From Platerodrilus igneus (Eukaryota; Arthropoda; Insecta; Coleoptera; Lycidae): 64,000 nt of DNA. Each line of letters starts with the position of its first letter. The first letter of the stretch is position 1. Location: the NCBI GenBank assembly GCA_036346225.1, contig JARFIW010001491.1, forward strand, positions 3,782,001 through 3,846,000, written 5' to 3'. Positions 1 to 11,564 of this stretch are shown here, one piece after another. Under the pieces are notes generated by a model that worked only from the letters and a program-made list of their open reading frames with translations, did no database searches and was not told where the DNA came from. Both the position numbers and the translations under genes were made by a program.

Positions 1-1040
1 GTATCTTTGGTAGACCATAATATTTTCCTGGATTGCAACTGTTATTAATTAGTGTTTTCTTTTGTTCTGTTGATATCATATTTTGATTAAAGAGTACTTT
101 TATGTGTTCGTTAACTTTCTTTTGAATTGTAGTGGTTGGATCCTTTTTTAGGATTTTATAAGTGTTAGTGTCTGAAAGTAGTTCTAAAGATTTTTGTTTA
201 TAATCTTGAGTTTCCATTATGACTGTAACTTCTCCTTTATCTGCTTTTAATATTAATAATTCTTTGTGCTTTTAAAAACTTTTTGTTTTGTAGAAAACTT
301 TGTGTGTTGAACTGTTGTTGTTGTTGTTAGGATTTTTAGAAAATTGGTGATTATGTTTGTGATTCTGGCACGTGTGTTGTTTTTCTTCTCGTGTAGTATT
401 TTCAAAATTTTCTATGATTGTTTCAACATCAGCTAAGAGTCTGCCTATGTGAATTTCAGAACTATTGATCTTTAAATTAAATTTAGGTCCTAATGAGAGA
501 AAGTTTTGATATCTTCTGGAATTGTAACACTGCTTAGATTAATTAACCATTTGCTATTGTCACTTAACATTTGAGAACTTAGTGTTTGTTTATGTATAAG
601 TAGGTTAAACTTTTGATGTGAATTTTTTGACATGTATATAAATTCTTTTAAAGGATACATCTTGTCTTTTGAAAATTCATGTAACACATGTGAGGTAAAG
701 AATCCTTAAGGGATTCTTTAATAGTCCTAGTAGAAATTTCTAATGAATTTAATTTTATATATGTGATATTAATTTCAAAATTGAGAATAGTTCTATCGAA
801 CCTGTTTATGCTTCTTTTAATCTTGTTATTGATCCATTCACTGTTGTTTCTTAGTAGTTGCATGGTTGGTAGTGTAGTTGAAGTGATGTGGGTTGGAAGA
901 ACTCTTTCTCTTCTACATTTTTCTAAGAATATTCTTCTGTTCATCAGTTTGGCTGCTTTTTTTGTGTTGTTTGCCCATATTTTCAGTTTTTTTACTATGT
1001 TATTACCATAACTTCTTCTTATGTCGTTGTAAAATCCCAT
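1..1040 (-). pseudogene. Penelope-like element, N-terminal and RT part (cut by window start)
   Basis: Reverse-strand translation of 1-285 gives two hallmark stretches of Penelope reverse transcriptase: LKADKGEVTVIM followed by YKILKKDPTT, and further on PGKYYGLPKI. The upstream reading frame at 648-1040 (RRIFLEKCRRERVLPTHI) matches the basic N-terminal region of these proteins. The frame is broken between about 290 and 650, so the copy is not functional. The catalytic RT motifs and the GIY-YIG nuclease would lie to the left of the window. The pseudo-LTR with a hammerhead ribozyme sits just upstream at 1100-1570, as expected for this class. Family assignment is from recognised motifs; the exact start codon is uncertain. 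Confidence 0.85.
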
Positions 1041-1143
1041 TTTTACCTGTAATTAATATACCTCCACTTTATTGACCAGGAATCAATGTTCGATAGTAAA
1101 TAATATTTTCTTTTTTGGGACAGTTTTGGTCAAGAATAGAATA

Positions 1144-1216
1144 AATGTCAATTAATCATTTATTTAAAAGTACTTGACGTTTCGGTCTATTATTCAGACC
1201 TTAATCATAAGTCTAA
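1144..1216 (-). ncRNA. Hammerhead-like motif with altered core
   Basis: On the minus strand a 5-bp stem II (GGTCT / AGACC) is followed directly by GAAAC and GTC. The 3' flank AAGT can pair with ACTT on the 5' side as a short stem I. The CUGAUGA core is degraded: it reads CTTATGA with an extra TTAA before stem II. It lies in the same pseudo-LTR as the canonical ribozyme at 1460-1566. It is likely a decayed or divergent hammerhead of the Penelope-like element. Confidence 0.45.
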
Positions 1217-1342
1217 AAAGTAAGGTAATAAGATAAAATTAAAACAGTGTATAACTTACATTTAAATTTGATTAATACTATTTGTAAAAGTATTACAAAG
1301 TTTTTGACAGATATAATTTGACAGAAGAATAAAATTGTTTTG

Positions 1343-1361
1343 TATATATATATATATATAA
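1343..1361. repeat. (TA)n microsatellite
   Basis: Short run of alternating TA inside the Penelope pseudo-LTR region. Confidence 0.9.
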
Positions 1362-1459
1362 AGTAAGATGTATTTGTAAACAAACTCTTATGAAAATAAT
1401 AAGAGCTATTGACAAACACAAATCGGGCTAGTAGTTATATAGCCATTAACAAAACATTA

Positions 1460-1566
1460 GCTTTATTACTTCACAGGGGAGGAAACATCCACTGACCGAC
1501 GGTTTCGGCTTGTTAAGCCTCATCAGAGTGAAATAGTTTCCAAGAACCCTATGAAGTAATCGAAGC
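1460..1566 (-). ncRNA. Type I hammerhead ribozyme of a Penelope-like element
   Basis: Read on the minus strand. The 5' arm GATTACTTCATAGGG pairs with CCCTGTGAAGTAAT at the 3' end as the outer part of stem I. A proximal stem I pairs TTCACT with AGTGGA. The core CTGATGA is at 1526-1520. Stem II is GGCTT-AAC-AAGCC (1519-1507), followed by GAAA (1506-1503). Stem III is the minimal hairpin ACC-GTC-GGT, followed by the cleavage C at 1494, so the scissile bond lies between 1494 and 1493. All universally conserved core positions are present. The internal loop in stem I leaves room for the loop-loop contact of fast type I ribozymes. Very short stem III is the known form in Penelope-like elements, whose RT lies just downstream at 1-1040. 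Activity is inferred, not shown. Confidence 0.85.
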
Positions 1567-1599
1567 TATTATAATGATATAATTTCGAAACAATCTCTA

Positions 1600-2261
1600 T
1601 ACTAATTTTATTATGCCACGGCTAGCCTTTTTTAATTTACACAGAGTGCACAACGTCACGATGATCAATTTTCATTTACCCCTTTCTCTTACCTGTGTGA
1701 ATTGATAAAACGAAGTCAATCAACATTCATATAATGAAAGGAAATAATATTTACACTTTACAATTTTTGTAATTCATTAAATACACCCTTCAATCAATTA
1801 ATATTATCTGGATTATTTATCTCAGAATTTATATCCTTTTTAGTTTAATATAAAGTCACCAAAAATGACACCCTTGAACGTTCTTGACCCTTTTATGATT
1901 TTTACGTAAGTTTCAACGTATTCAATGTTCTTGTAGACTCCTTACAAACTTGTGAGAAAATTTATATATTCAGTGTTAAAATTTAAATTTGAAAAGATTC
2001 CTTAAAACTGTAGGTCTGACCTGTGATCTCCTGATGAGTTGTTTCGTGTCGTGGATCAACACACCCTTATTATCTTCAATTGAAAACCAATGCTCTGCTT
2101 TGTACTCCTTATGTTTGAACCAATAATTCAGTATGGTTACTTCTTGTTTCAAAAATTCACCTCTTGCTTTATTCTATATTTCTCTGGATACACTTTGGAC
2201 CTTTTACCTTAAATATCACTTGGAATTCGTAGGTTTCTTAGTATTATGAATTTAGAATTAT
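1600..2261. other. AT-rich non-coding stretch
   Basis: No gene recognised on either strand. It probably belongs to introns or the upstream part of the bromodomain gene. Confidence 0.5.
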
Positions 2262-2425
2262 TCCACTTATCTTAGAAGTGTACCAGAATTCGATTAGCAG
2301 TGGATTAGAATACCAGACTTCGGATCATAAATTAGCAGCGTATTAGAAGTGGATTAGAATTACAGCCATGGATTAGAAGTGTACTAGAATTCCAGCCTTA
2401 GGGCCATGGATTAGAAGCCCTATAT
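2262..2425. repeat. Degenerate tandem repeat, unit like GGATTAGAAGTGTACTAGAA
   Basis: About five imperfect units of 25-35 bp share the cores GGATTAGAA and CCAGAATTC / TAGAATTCCAGC. The phase drifts, so the array is old. No coding potential is seen. Confidence 0.6.
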
Positions 2426-3249
2426 CATTATAAATATTTACTTTAAATTAATTACCCAATTTCTACTCATGTTTTCTGTAAAAATGGCAAAAACTTTTTC
2501 ATATATTCTTCACGCAATTTTTATACAGCACTATTTTCACTATAATATGAATTTTATTTATCTGATGCGTAAATATTTGATTAAGAGTATTGTGGATTCG
2601 ACGTGCTTCAAATTGAGACCGACTGTTTCTTATCACCTCTGGGCGTTATATAGCTTTTGTCCACTACATTTGGATTGGTTTTCCACACAGCCTTACAAAT
2701 TGTTGCGACCAACCATATTTGTCCTGGACATTCCTAGAATATTTTCAAGCTGATTTCTGATGAAACTATTTTGTATTTTCGTATCATGCTGTTATTTACT
2801 ATTGTCATTGTTACTGGACTTCTAACTTATGTCGGTTGTTTTGTGTAGATATAGCTTTTGGAGAAATGTACAAAAATAAATGATGTAACACATGTGCTGT
2901 TTTCGTTTATGTATTTATTTAAACTCATCTCTGAAATTGCGTTTTCTTATCAAAGCGCTTATTATTCCTTCTTTATTACAAGCGTAATTGTATGTAGATT
3001 TTCTAGGTTTTATCTTATACTTTAATTACATGTCGATTATTTCTCTGCTATTATTGGAAGATATGCTTACTGGCATTATTAAAGTTAATTACGGTTCATA
3101 TACAGGGTGTTAAATGCTTGCTATTTACATAATGTGCGAATTATTTATTTTCCTGCTCAATAAATGCAGTTTTCTTATTCCCATTGCTATTTACAGTTAC
3201 TACGCGACCCTTACTACTCAATACACCCCTAAACAACCCCTTATCACAG

Positions 3250-3288
<39 letters not shown>

Positions 3289-4604
3289 GTCAACTTCCAT
3301 AGTTCTTTAATATACTGACATACGTTAATTATTAAGAAAACTAAACAAGTGAACTTCAGACTTTCAAGATTGATAAATTAATTATTTATTTACCTTTTCT
3401 GGATAGTAGTAAGGATGAGAGAAGTGCGGTAAATACAATTCTGCCAAAAAAGGTTTCCTATAACAGCTTCTAGTCACTGCAAGAAATGGCGGTGATACGT
3501 AGATTCGTTAAATTCCCAATAAGCAGGTGAACAAAGTTCCCAAAGGCTACTCGCAAACCAAACGGTGCCTTGATAGAACACCAAACGGAAACTGGTGTAA
3601 AATGTTTCAAGTATACAAATTCCAAATCCGAAAAACTCAATACCAGCCCTTAAAAATATACTTGAAGCTACGTTTCTACTAACACCTTGTCACCACCAAG
3701 ACCAGTCAATTAATCCTAACGATACTATAAAGTTCTCTGGTGTTCGAAAAATATGGAACTAGAAAATTCAAACTATCCAATTAATAATTAACATGCTCTG
3801 GACAGATTGCTAAAATCCAATAACATCCGTGATAATATGGAATACAACACGCAAAACCAAGATATACTATCTTTTGAGGAATTGACCTGCAATTTAATTC
3901 TTCACAATTACCAACAAACAAAATTCGAAGTTCTTTATAATTCCCGACTTATTAATTGATTAATAATATAAATGACTTCACCATACATTACTAAAGAGAA
4001 TAATTGCATAGTTTTAAATTATAGAATTTAAATTAAAAATAACCTGAAACATCAATAATGTATAATTAGGAACAACTTGTTCTGTATTTTCTTACAAAGG
4101 ACCAGAAAACTGTAATTGAACTATTGCAGAATGTCTTTTCTTAGGCCTCCATACACAAATTGAAAATCATCAAAATATGTTCGAACGATAGCACGTTGGG
4201 TGGACTTACGCTAACTTAAAACATTGCACCTTAGGGGTAACCACTGTGGCCACATTTGTGCTCCACTAAATGCCACTAAGAGTAAACATGTAATCGTTTG
4301 TAATTCAAGCATGCATAGCCCAAGTCAAAAAACAATCACAATCACTTTTTTATCACACGACGCATCTTCCTAACAAGTCCAACTCGAAAACAATAACATG
4401 ATAAAGATACCTAATATAGGAAAAATCAAAATTGAAATATTGTTTACTTCAAAGAACTCCAAGGACTTTGTAAAATGTTTTAAATTTCTAGGAACTGCAA
4501 TGTGCAAAAGAAAGATGCCGCCAATACTCTTTTATACATGTATAATATGCTATATAGATAGAACTTTTTAAAACAAATATGACATAATTTTATATTATTT
4601 GCAG
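2426..4604. other. AT-rich non-coding stretch, probable intron
   Basis: No convincing coding sequence. It holds a (TA)n tract at 3252-3285 and a TACAGGGTGTT end-like motif near 3103. It ends in a polypyrimidine tract and the acceptor TTATTTGCAG at 4604, so at least its right part is intron of the bromodomain gene. Confidence 0.5.
3252..3285. repeat. (TA)n microsatellite
   Basis: About 17 TA dinucleotides in a row, embedded in AT-rich DNA. Confidence 0.95.
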
Positions 4605-5118
4605 CCCTGCACCTTCGCATAGTTCTGCCACAACGAACGAAGATTTATTGCAGCTAAATGATCTCAATAATTTAAGTAATGCTGGTTCTCCGTCCTCACA
4701 AGCAGGTTGTAAAGATCGAGCTGCATCTAAGAAATTGCAGAAAGAATTGTCGCCATGTAAAGCCATTTTAGATGATCTAGAATGTCATGACGAAGCATGG
4801 CCTTTTCTTTTGCCAGTAAATACTAAACAATTTCCTACTTATAAGAAAATTATAAAAAGTCCCATGGATTTATCTACTATTAAAAAGCGGCTTCAAGAAC
4901 TGTAGTAAGTCATATTTAAAACTTGTTTGATGTTGTAATTATCTTTTTTTTTATTAAATAGCTATAAGTCTAAAGAAGAATTTTGTGTAGACGTTCGACA
5001 AATATTTAATAATTGCGAAATATTTAACGAGGATGACAGTCCAGTTGGTAAAGCAGGACATTGTATGAGGCAATTTTTTGAGGCACGCTGGAGTGATCTG
5101 TGTTTGTCGAGTAGTTGA
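4605..5118 (+). CDS. tou: BAZ2/toutatis-type bromodomain protein, last two exons
   Basis: Two exons, 4605-4904 and 4962-5118, are joined by a 57-bp intron with GTAAGT donor and TTAAATAG acceptor; codon TA|C spans the junction. The encoded C-terminus holds a complete bromodomain: ILDDLECHDEAWPFLLPVN (ZA loop), then YKKIIKSPMDLSTIKKRL, then FNNCEIFNEDDSPVGKAG and FFEARWSDL before TGA at 5116. The acetyl-lysine-binding Asn is the N of FNNCEIFNEDD. The HEDAWPFLLPVN-like and NEDDSxxGKAGH-like motifs are characteristic of BAZ2A/BAZ2B and Drosophila Toutatis, subunits of ISWI-type chromatin remodellers in the nucleus, where the bromodomain is also the last domain. Earlier exons (MBD, DDT, PHD) must lie left of 4605 and were not found in this window. 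Reading frame and splice sites are intact. Confidence 0.88.
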
Positions 5119-6060
5119 GGTTTGCTTATACCTAGGAAAAGAGGGCGCCCGCGCAAATATTTTGTTTAGTATTAATAGGATTTGTTTTTAATGCAAAAAG
5201 AGATTGTGATTTCACTTATATTTTATTTATTTAAGGATGTTATGACAGATATAACAAAACCTGATAAACTCTGTATAGATAGCTTTTTATGAATGACAGT
5301 AAATTATTATTGTATATATATGTATATAGATGTATTTGTACAAGTTTTGCAACTAATTGCAAGACGCTGTATTATGTTACTATGAATGTGATTCTAACAC
5401 CTCTGAAATAATCTTATGTTGCTTTTGTAAGATACGTGTATTTTTGATAGTCGATTTTGTACTTTACTTATAGGATTATTATTTTAATATTAGTTATTTA
5501 GTTAATTCGCATTGTAATTATTCGGTTCTATAACGTAATATTACAGTAGTTAGCATTTTTATTTATTAATTTAATTGATTATCCACAAGGGATGAATGTG
5601 CACTGTAAAATATTACACACTTTTAAATGCCTTCTTGTCCCTTTGTTACTGTAAGTGTGTATAATTATTCTGCTTTTAAGTTTTTCTTATCGTTGTGTTT
5701 AGAATAAGTACTTAAAACGATTGAATTACATTTCTAAAATTCCAACGATTTACAAATGTGAACTGAACAATGCTCAAATGTGAGTTTGTATTATTATAAA
5801 TATAAATAACGTAGAGCAATGCCATAGGTTATTTAAAAAAAAACGATTTTGTAAAAAGTGAAACATGGTTTCACCATAATGTGTATTTAAAATATTGTAT
5901 GTGTGGTAGACTTGTTCAATACTGTACTTTTAAAGTAAAGGTACTTGCATTGAATAGAACTAGTAAGTATTTGAGTGTAAGATATTTATATTAAATATAA
6001 TTATTTAATTACAAACCTATAGTAAATTGTTTATTGAAATATTAGGTTTTGCAAAGTACC
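5119..6060 (+). other. Probable 3' UTR of the bromodomain gene and following AT-rich DNA
   Basis: AT-rich sequence without coding frames or repeats directly after the TGA. No clean AATAAA was found, so the polyadenylation point is undefined. Confidence 0.4.
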
Positions 6061-6429
6061 GTTCTATTATCCCATATCTTAAAACGTGCGAGCCCATCTT
6101 TGTGTTAAAGTTGAGAGGTGCGAATCGATCACTAATTGCGTCCAGGGAGTTTGTGTTGTGTGGGCGGGTCGTGGTGTGGTAGGAAATTTTTGCGTGTGTG
6201 TCATAGGGAAGTTTTTATCGCGAAAAGCCCAATACTAAGAGAGAAATATGTTTTTTTTGAAATTTGTTTGAAGCGACGTATTCGTTAACATGTAAAAAAT
6301 CAGAAATCGTTTAAAAATTTCCAATCTCAAAACCTGAACGCGTCGTGGGACAAAGATTGGTACGAGAGAAATGGACGATCAAGTTGGTTTTCAAAATTCG
6401 TATCGTCCGTAAAAAAATATCAAATATCA
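6061..6429. other. Non-coding stretch of higher GC
   Basis: GC content rises near 6085-6220 (GTGTGGGCGGGTCGTGGTG). It may be the 5' part of the LINE fragment that follows. Nothing else is recognised. Confidence 0.3.
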
Positions 6430-7330
6430 ACATGGCTTTCGAGTAATACGTTCCTCATTAACCAATTTAGTGTTATTTTCTACTTTCCTGGCAAATGCAT
6501 TAGAAGATGGTTACCAAGTAGACGCTATTTACACTGATTTCTCCAAAGCGTTTGACAGAGTTAATCATAACATCTTATAGGCAAAATTTAAAAGCTTAGG
6601 GTAAGTGGAAATTTATTATGGATTAGTAGCTATTTACAAGGACGCACTCAAATGGTGAAAATAAAAAATGTTACATCTAAGAAATTTTAGGTAACTTCGG
6701 GTGTACCACAAGACTCCTATCTTGGACCAGTTTTGTTTAATTTGTTTATTAATGATATTACTAGTGTTATTAAGAATTGCGAATATTTATTATATGTGGA
6801 CGACCTAAAAATTTTCAATATCATTTCATGTATTGAAAATTCTCAACATCTACAATACACAATCTGAAGAATGGTGTTACGGAAATGGAATTGAGATAAA
6901 TATTGACAAATATAAGGTTATGTACACATTTAGAAAAAGAAATCCCCAATATTTGAGTATAGGCTTAATAATTGTATTCTTAGCTCTGTTGAAAATGTAA
7001 ATGATTTAGGAATTATTTTTAACACTCTTTCATTTCATTACCACATACAACTCATTGTTATAAATCATTAAGGAATCTTGATTTTATCAAAAGATTAACA
7101 AAAGATTTTAACAATATTAATTTAATTAAAATTCTATATGTAACTATTGTTAGACCTGTATTGGAATATTGTAGTTCAATATGGACTCCATATTATTCTA
7201 GAACAGCAACATGATTGAAAAGGTTCAACATAAATTTATGTGATATGTGGCTTTTAAATTAAATTATACTATTATTGACCATAATTATTCGGAATTATTG
7301 CAGATATTGAGAATTTCTGAACTTTGTAAG
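6430..7330 (+). pseudogene. Jockey/CR1-like LINE reverse transcriptase fragment
   Basis: Translation across frames shows RT blocks in the correct order: QHGFR near 6429; IYTDFSKAFDRVNHNIL (catalytic Asp block); WISSYLQGRTQ; TSGVPQDSYLGPVLFNLFIN; then YVDDLKIF, where the catalytic pair is VDD; and later LIKILYVTIVRPVLEYCSSI from the thumb/C-terminal region. This is the block pattern of Jockey/CR1-type non-LTR retrotransposons. At least three stops or shifts and a deletion near 6840 make it dead. No endonuclease or poly(A) tail is seen, so it is a truncated internal piece. Confidence 0.8.
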
Positions 7331-7412
7331 CGTAGGATGCTTCCTGATCTTAAATTCATGATTAGATTACTAAATAATCATATATGTAACCCTCCACTTT
7401 AGGGATTTTTAC

Positions 7413-7505
7413 ATTAATTAATGCCAGTAATGCTTGTATTGCTTTGATAATGCCTGTAATATCGATTATTACCATTACTGGATTGCTTATAATGCCTGTG
7501 TAATC
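7413..7505. repeat. TAATGC-rich degenerate repeat (left)
   Basis: Repeated TAATGCC and AATGCYTGTAAT words; the same words recur densely at 13775-13930, on the far side of the large pseudogene, in the same orientation. Confidence 0.55.
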
Positions 7506-7823
7506 TCTTAAATATGAGAATATAATATATAAATTGTGCCACAAAGGCAGAAAATCACCATTAGCAACCCGCAGCTGATACCTAAGGGCTGCTAATGCAT
7601 TTTTTGTACGTGTGACACACAACTGTATTTTTTTTGCTTATAGCATTAAACAAAAAAACATAGAAAAATAACATGAAAATCTTTAATCTTATAAATAGAA
7701 ACCGACTGCAACGTTAAATGAAAAATTATGTGATATGTCACGAATTCGCAATAAATGAAACTCGAGGACAGTCAAATGAAAAACTACAAAATCACGTTAT
7801 GAATTTCTTCGTCTAGCATATAA

Positions 7824-8267
7824 GAAAATGAATCATATTAACCCTAAAAATATTTCTGAACGTAATTGTTATAGCCCCTTGGCCCGCTAAACTCATGACA
7901 ACCTGATTTTGAAATTTTTCACAATCTAGACGCCTTTGACTATCAGTGAATTTCAATTATTGCACACTCTGACGTTTCATATCATTTTTTATGTAACATC
8001 GCCATTTGTATTTATTAGATAGAAATATTTTTGTGTTATTTTTTTGTATTTTTCTTTGTCGAATGCTAGGCAAAAAACAATTGTGTGTCAGACGTGCAAA
8101 AAATGCATAAGCAGCATTTAGCTGCTCACTGCCCTCACTCGGGCAGCTAATAGCCGCGGACGGCTAATACTCATTTTCTGCGCTTGCAACACAATATTCT
8201 CTAGCGGCCCAAGGGACGATATTGATTACTTTCAGTTATATTTTTAGGGTTAATGGGATTCATTTTC
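7824..8267. mobile_element. piggyBac-like MITE / foldback element
   Basis: Inverted arms of about 66 bp at 7824-7889 and 8202-8267 enclose about 310 bp. Within the arms, TTAA is followed by CCCTAAAAATAT on the left and mirrored by ATATTTTTAGGG-TTAA on the right (7838 and 8250). That is the piggyBac pattern of TTAA target plus CCC-starting termini, giving a 408-bp core at 7842-8249. The inverted similarity continues outside the TTAA for about 14 bp or more. It codes for nothing recognisable and is non-autonomous. Confidence 0.65.
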
Positions 8268-10902
8268 GTAACATATGCTTTATCTATTTCCTAAAAAAAA
8301 CAAAATTTGAATTGCATCAGTGGAATTGAGTAGAGGGAATAATGCATAATTTAATATTTACTGGTTCTTAAATAAAAGCTTTTTAAACATTAGAATTGCA
8401 AAATTTTATTTGCCAGAACTGAATATACTGTAAAACAAGAAATACAAATGTAAGGTGCTTGCCTCTCCCAATTTCTAAACTTTTCATTTAAAGCTAACAA
8501 ATCGTGCTGTTTCAGATAGAATAGATCCTGCTATTGATACCGGTCCATAAGCCAGATATTCATTGCTCACACTTTCAACCGAATGATTTCGAGGCCAAAT
8601 AAATCTGTCTAGATCTTTTTCTAGAAATTTAATGCTACTTGTCTGTTCATTTGTATGTAGGACCCGACCCAAATACCACTGATTGGCATAAAAGCTTCTT
8701 TTTCAATTTTTTTAAAGTATCCAATAGAATCCTCATCTGTCCAAAATTGCTCACTTTCGGTATCGTACATCAAAGAATAAGCTTCGCTTGATTCTTCACT
8801 GAAACTTAAGGGGGTGTTTAATTTTTTTAAAACTTTCTTTGTCGGTTTTGTTTTAACAAAAGTATTTTGAGATTTATTTGTAGCCATTCTCTTTTTGGAT
8901 TTTAATGCCATTCCACGAACTCTTCGGAGACGATCATTTGAAAGTCGACCATGTCTATTGCTGTAAAATCAACATAGCGCTGATTTACGAACAACCATCA
9001 TTTTAGAGTTACTAATTATTTTTACATACTGAAAGTTTTTAGCTATGTCTTTCCCAGAATAATCTTTTAATTCTAATGTGTCCATACCTCTAAATGTTGA
9101 CAAGTCATTTTCGTCTTCACTGTCAAATCCTGAATTTCCAATTGTTGATTGCACAGAAGATTGATTAGTATCGCAGTCTAATTTTGATTTTCTGTGATGC
9201 TAGAGTAAATGTTTTCATTTCAGATATACTAATACTTGCGGTTGCTATTTCGGGGTTATACACAGCGATTCCTAACCTCATAGCATAGGCAGTAGCATCG
9301 CTTTTTGCATTTTCCAGTTGCTTTTTAATGTCAAACATGGAAGGTAAATTCACATGGTTGAAATGCCTTGGAATGACCCATTCCTTTATTCTCCTCTCTT
9401 GGAAAATGGTAACAATCACCTGCAGCAAAACACCAAAGTTGGTATAAATAAAAATCAACAATAGAAAGTTTAACATTCTGTCCAAAAAACAACTATCCCA
9501 AGAGTATTTAGTCGATCGTACTATAAACTCACCACAGAATTTACAATAGAGGTGGTTTTTTGACACGAAATATCGATCTCTGTATTTTGCGCGTATCTAT
9601 TTTACCTAAAGCTGCAGTTATTATATCATTTATAACTTGGATTCTGTGAAGCCTGTGTAAAATATCCTGAATATAGAAATTTACAATGGTAGATTGGGTG
9701 CTGGTTAGCGATCTTGCTTGTCAGAATATTTTTTTACAAGGCTGACTAGAAAACAGCCATGGTAAAAATAATTCTGGTTTATAGCATTCTGGAAATTTGT
9801 CAATTAGGAGCAGCATACCATCTGCTTTTACTTCTATGCATGAGTAGGTGCTCTCAGTAATGCAATTTTTCTCTACATCAAAACCATTGGTAGGTAACCA
9901 ATGTCCCCACAGTCATATAAAAAAAAACAGTACCATATGAGATATATTCTTTTCTCCACTAATAAAGATTTATCCAAGTAGGCGTCTAAAATGTAGCAAG
10001 CTAATAGAAGAAATTGCCTCGTTCCGTTACCACCTTCGATATATTTTAATAGCTCGATAATTTTGAGATGCGACAACTTATCTATTGCGTCAAACTTCAT
10101 TTTATCTGTACCTAGAAAGAATATTTAAGCAAGCACGATATACCATTCTGTACTTACAATCTAAATCGCTTTCTGTTAATAAATGTCTATCCTAGGAGTA
10201 AGTTGTCATTCGAGTCCTAATGTACTCCAGAGAAATATTTCCGAGTGGTAGATGAATATTTTTCTTAAGCAGGTGAGTTTTTAGTTTAGTTGAAATATGA
10301 ATCGTGTCTTGGATACACATCGAGGTTGTTAATGTTATAATGGATCTACAACACAATATCAAAACAATGATTCCATTGTTCCGGTAGGAATACAAAAAAA
10401 ATACTACTTACACCAAAATAAGGAGTATACGGAGATGATTCCAAACTAGATATGGATATCAGATTTTCTTTCATTTTCATAGCTTTCAAGCACCGTGTAT
10501 CCGTGCCGCTAGACAATCCCTCTATTTTTAATCCTTCATCTTGAGCTATTTTTTCTAGATATTTCCATCTTTTGAGTACATCATAATTGAAACGATTGTC
10601 GCTACCAAACACGGCTACACAAAACGCTGATGCATTTTCAGACAATGGCTGTACCATAAACACATATGCATCGACAGAAAAATCGCTAGTCGCAAATGCT
10701 TTTTCAGCATCCCTAACTGTATTAAAATGAAATTGATTCTCTTCTGGAAAACCATTATTACCGAGTTTAAGAAACAACCGACCATTTTATTATTTTTTGA
10801 ATTATAATCAATTCTTTTAATTACAGCGGTCTGATCTTCACTTATGCAAATATTAAGTGGGAATTTACGCTTAAGAAAATATTCTTTCAAATATTTGATT
10901 AT

Positions 10903-11564
10903 TACAGCCCCGTAAATGAGGTACGCGAGACACTACGTCAGTTGGTAGCGATATTAGATAATGTAAAAATGACGCGCAAATTATAGATGACGTCACACAA
11001 TATGCAATTTATTGCAACATAATTACACAAATTTTAAAGGAAAACAAATTTTAAAGAAAACCCCCATGGGGCACTCACGTGAACATGTAGGGCTTCCATC
11101 AGGATTAGTCCATGATGGTCGCGGCCTCGCCAGTCTTTCGGGCGTCGCTGCTTCGCTGATCTTTTGGGCGTCGCTGCTTCGCTGAGCTTTCGGGCGTGGG
11201 AATTCTTAAGCCAGGTTGAATCCAAATTCGGATGTCTTCTTCCTGTATGTAGACAAATAAGGTAGGGAAGGCAGGTAGAGGCACGATAATTGGGATCACA
11301 GGAAACCTACATATCAGAAAAAGACACGATACGATACGATACGATACCACTACACTTGTTTTCATCTCGGAGGCTAGTTCCAACGCGTCTCCTGGAAATC
11401 CCCCACTTCCTTCTTCACCCACCGCGCCGGCGCGAATTTCGCGCAACACGGTATCTAAAGTGACGGAAATACGCGCACAAGTCTTTTTAAATTTGTGGCG
11501 CGAAATTCTTACATATTAAAACTTAATTGAGAATGTCTAGTGCCGAATTTTCGGCACGTAACAA
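10903..11564 (-). mobile_element. LTR-like insertion, family X copy A
   Basis: On the minus strand it begins TTGTTACGTGCCG, continues with the small palindrome GTGCCGAAAATTCGGCAC, holds a (TATCG)n tract, and ends ...CATTTACGGGGCTGTA. It is similar along its whole length to 57620-58265 in opposite orientation. It splits the coding sequence of the large pseudogene between the blocks INEGVIHI and IIKYLKEYF. It is much richer in GC and CpG than its surroundings. The TGTTACG start suggests a solo LTR, but termini and target duplication are unclear in this older copy. Confidence 0.65.

Noticed and set aside
2029..2075. CTGATGAG string on the plus strand resembling a hammerhead core
   Set aside because: No GAAA follows a stem II and no cleavage arm is present; GTTG/CAAC pairing alone is not enough.
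2469..2753. 94-codon plus frame as a gene
   Set aside because: AT-rich, no domain, no splice signals or homologues recognised; probably chance.
7362..7622. 86-codon minus frame
   Set aside because: Covers the TAATGC repeat; isoleucine-rich translation without a domain.
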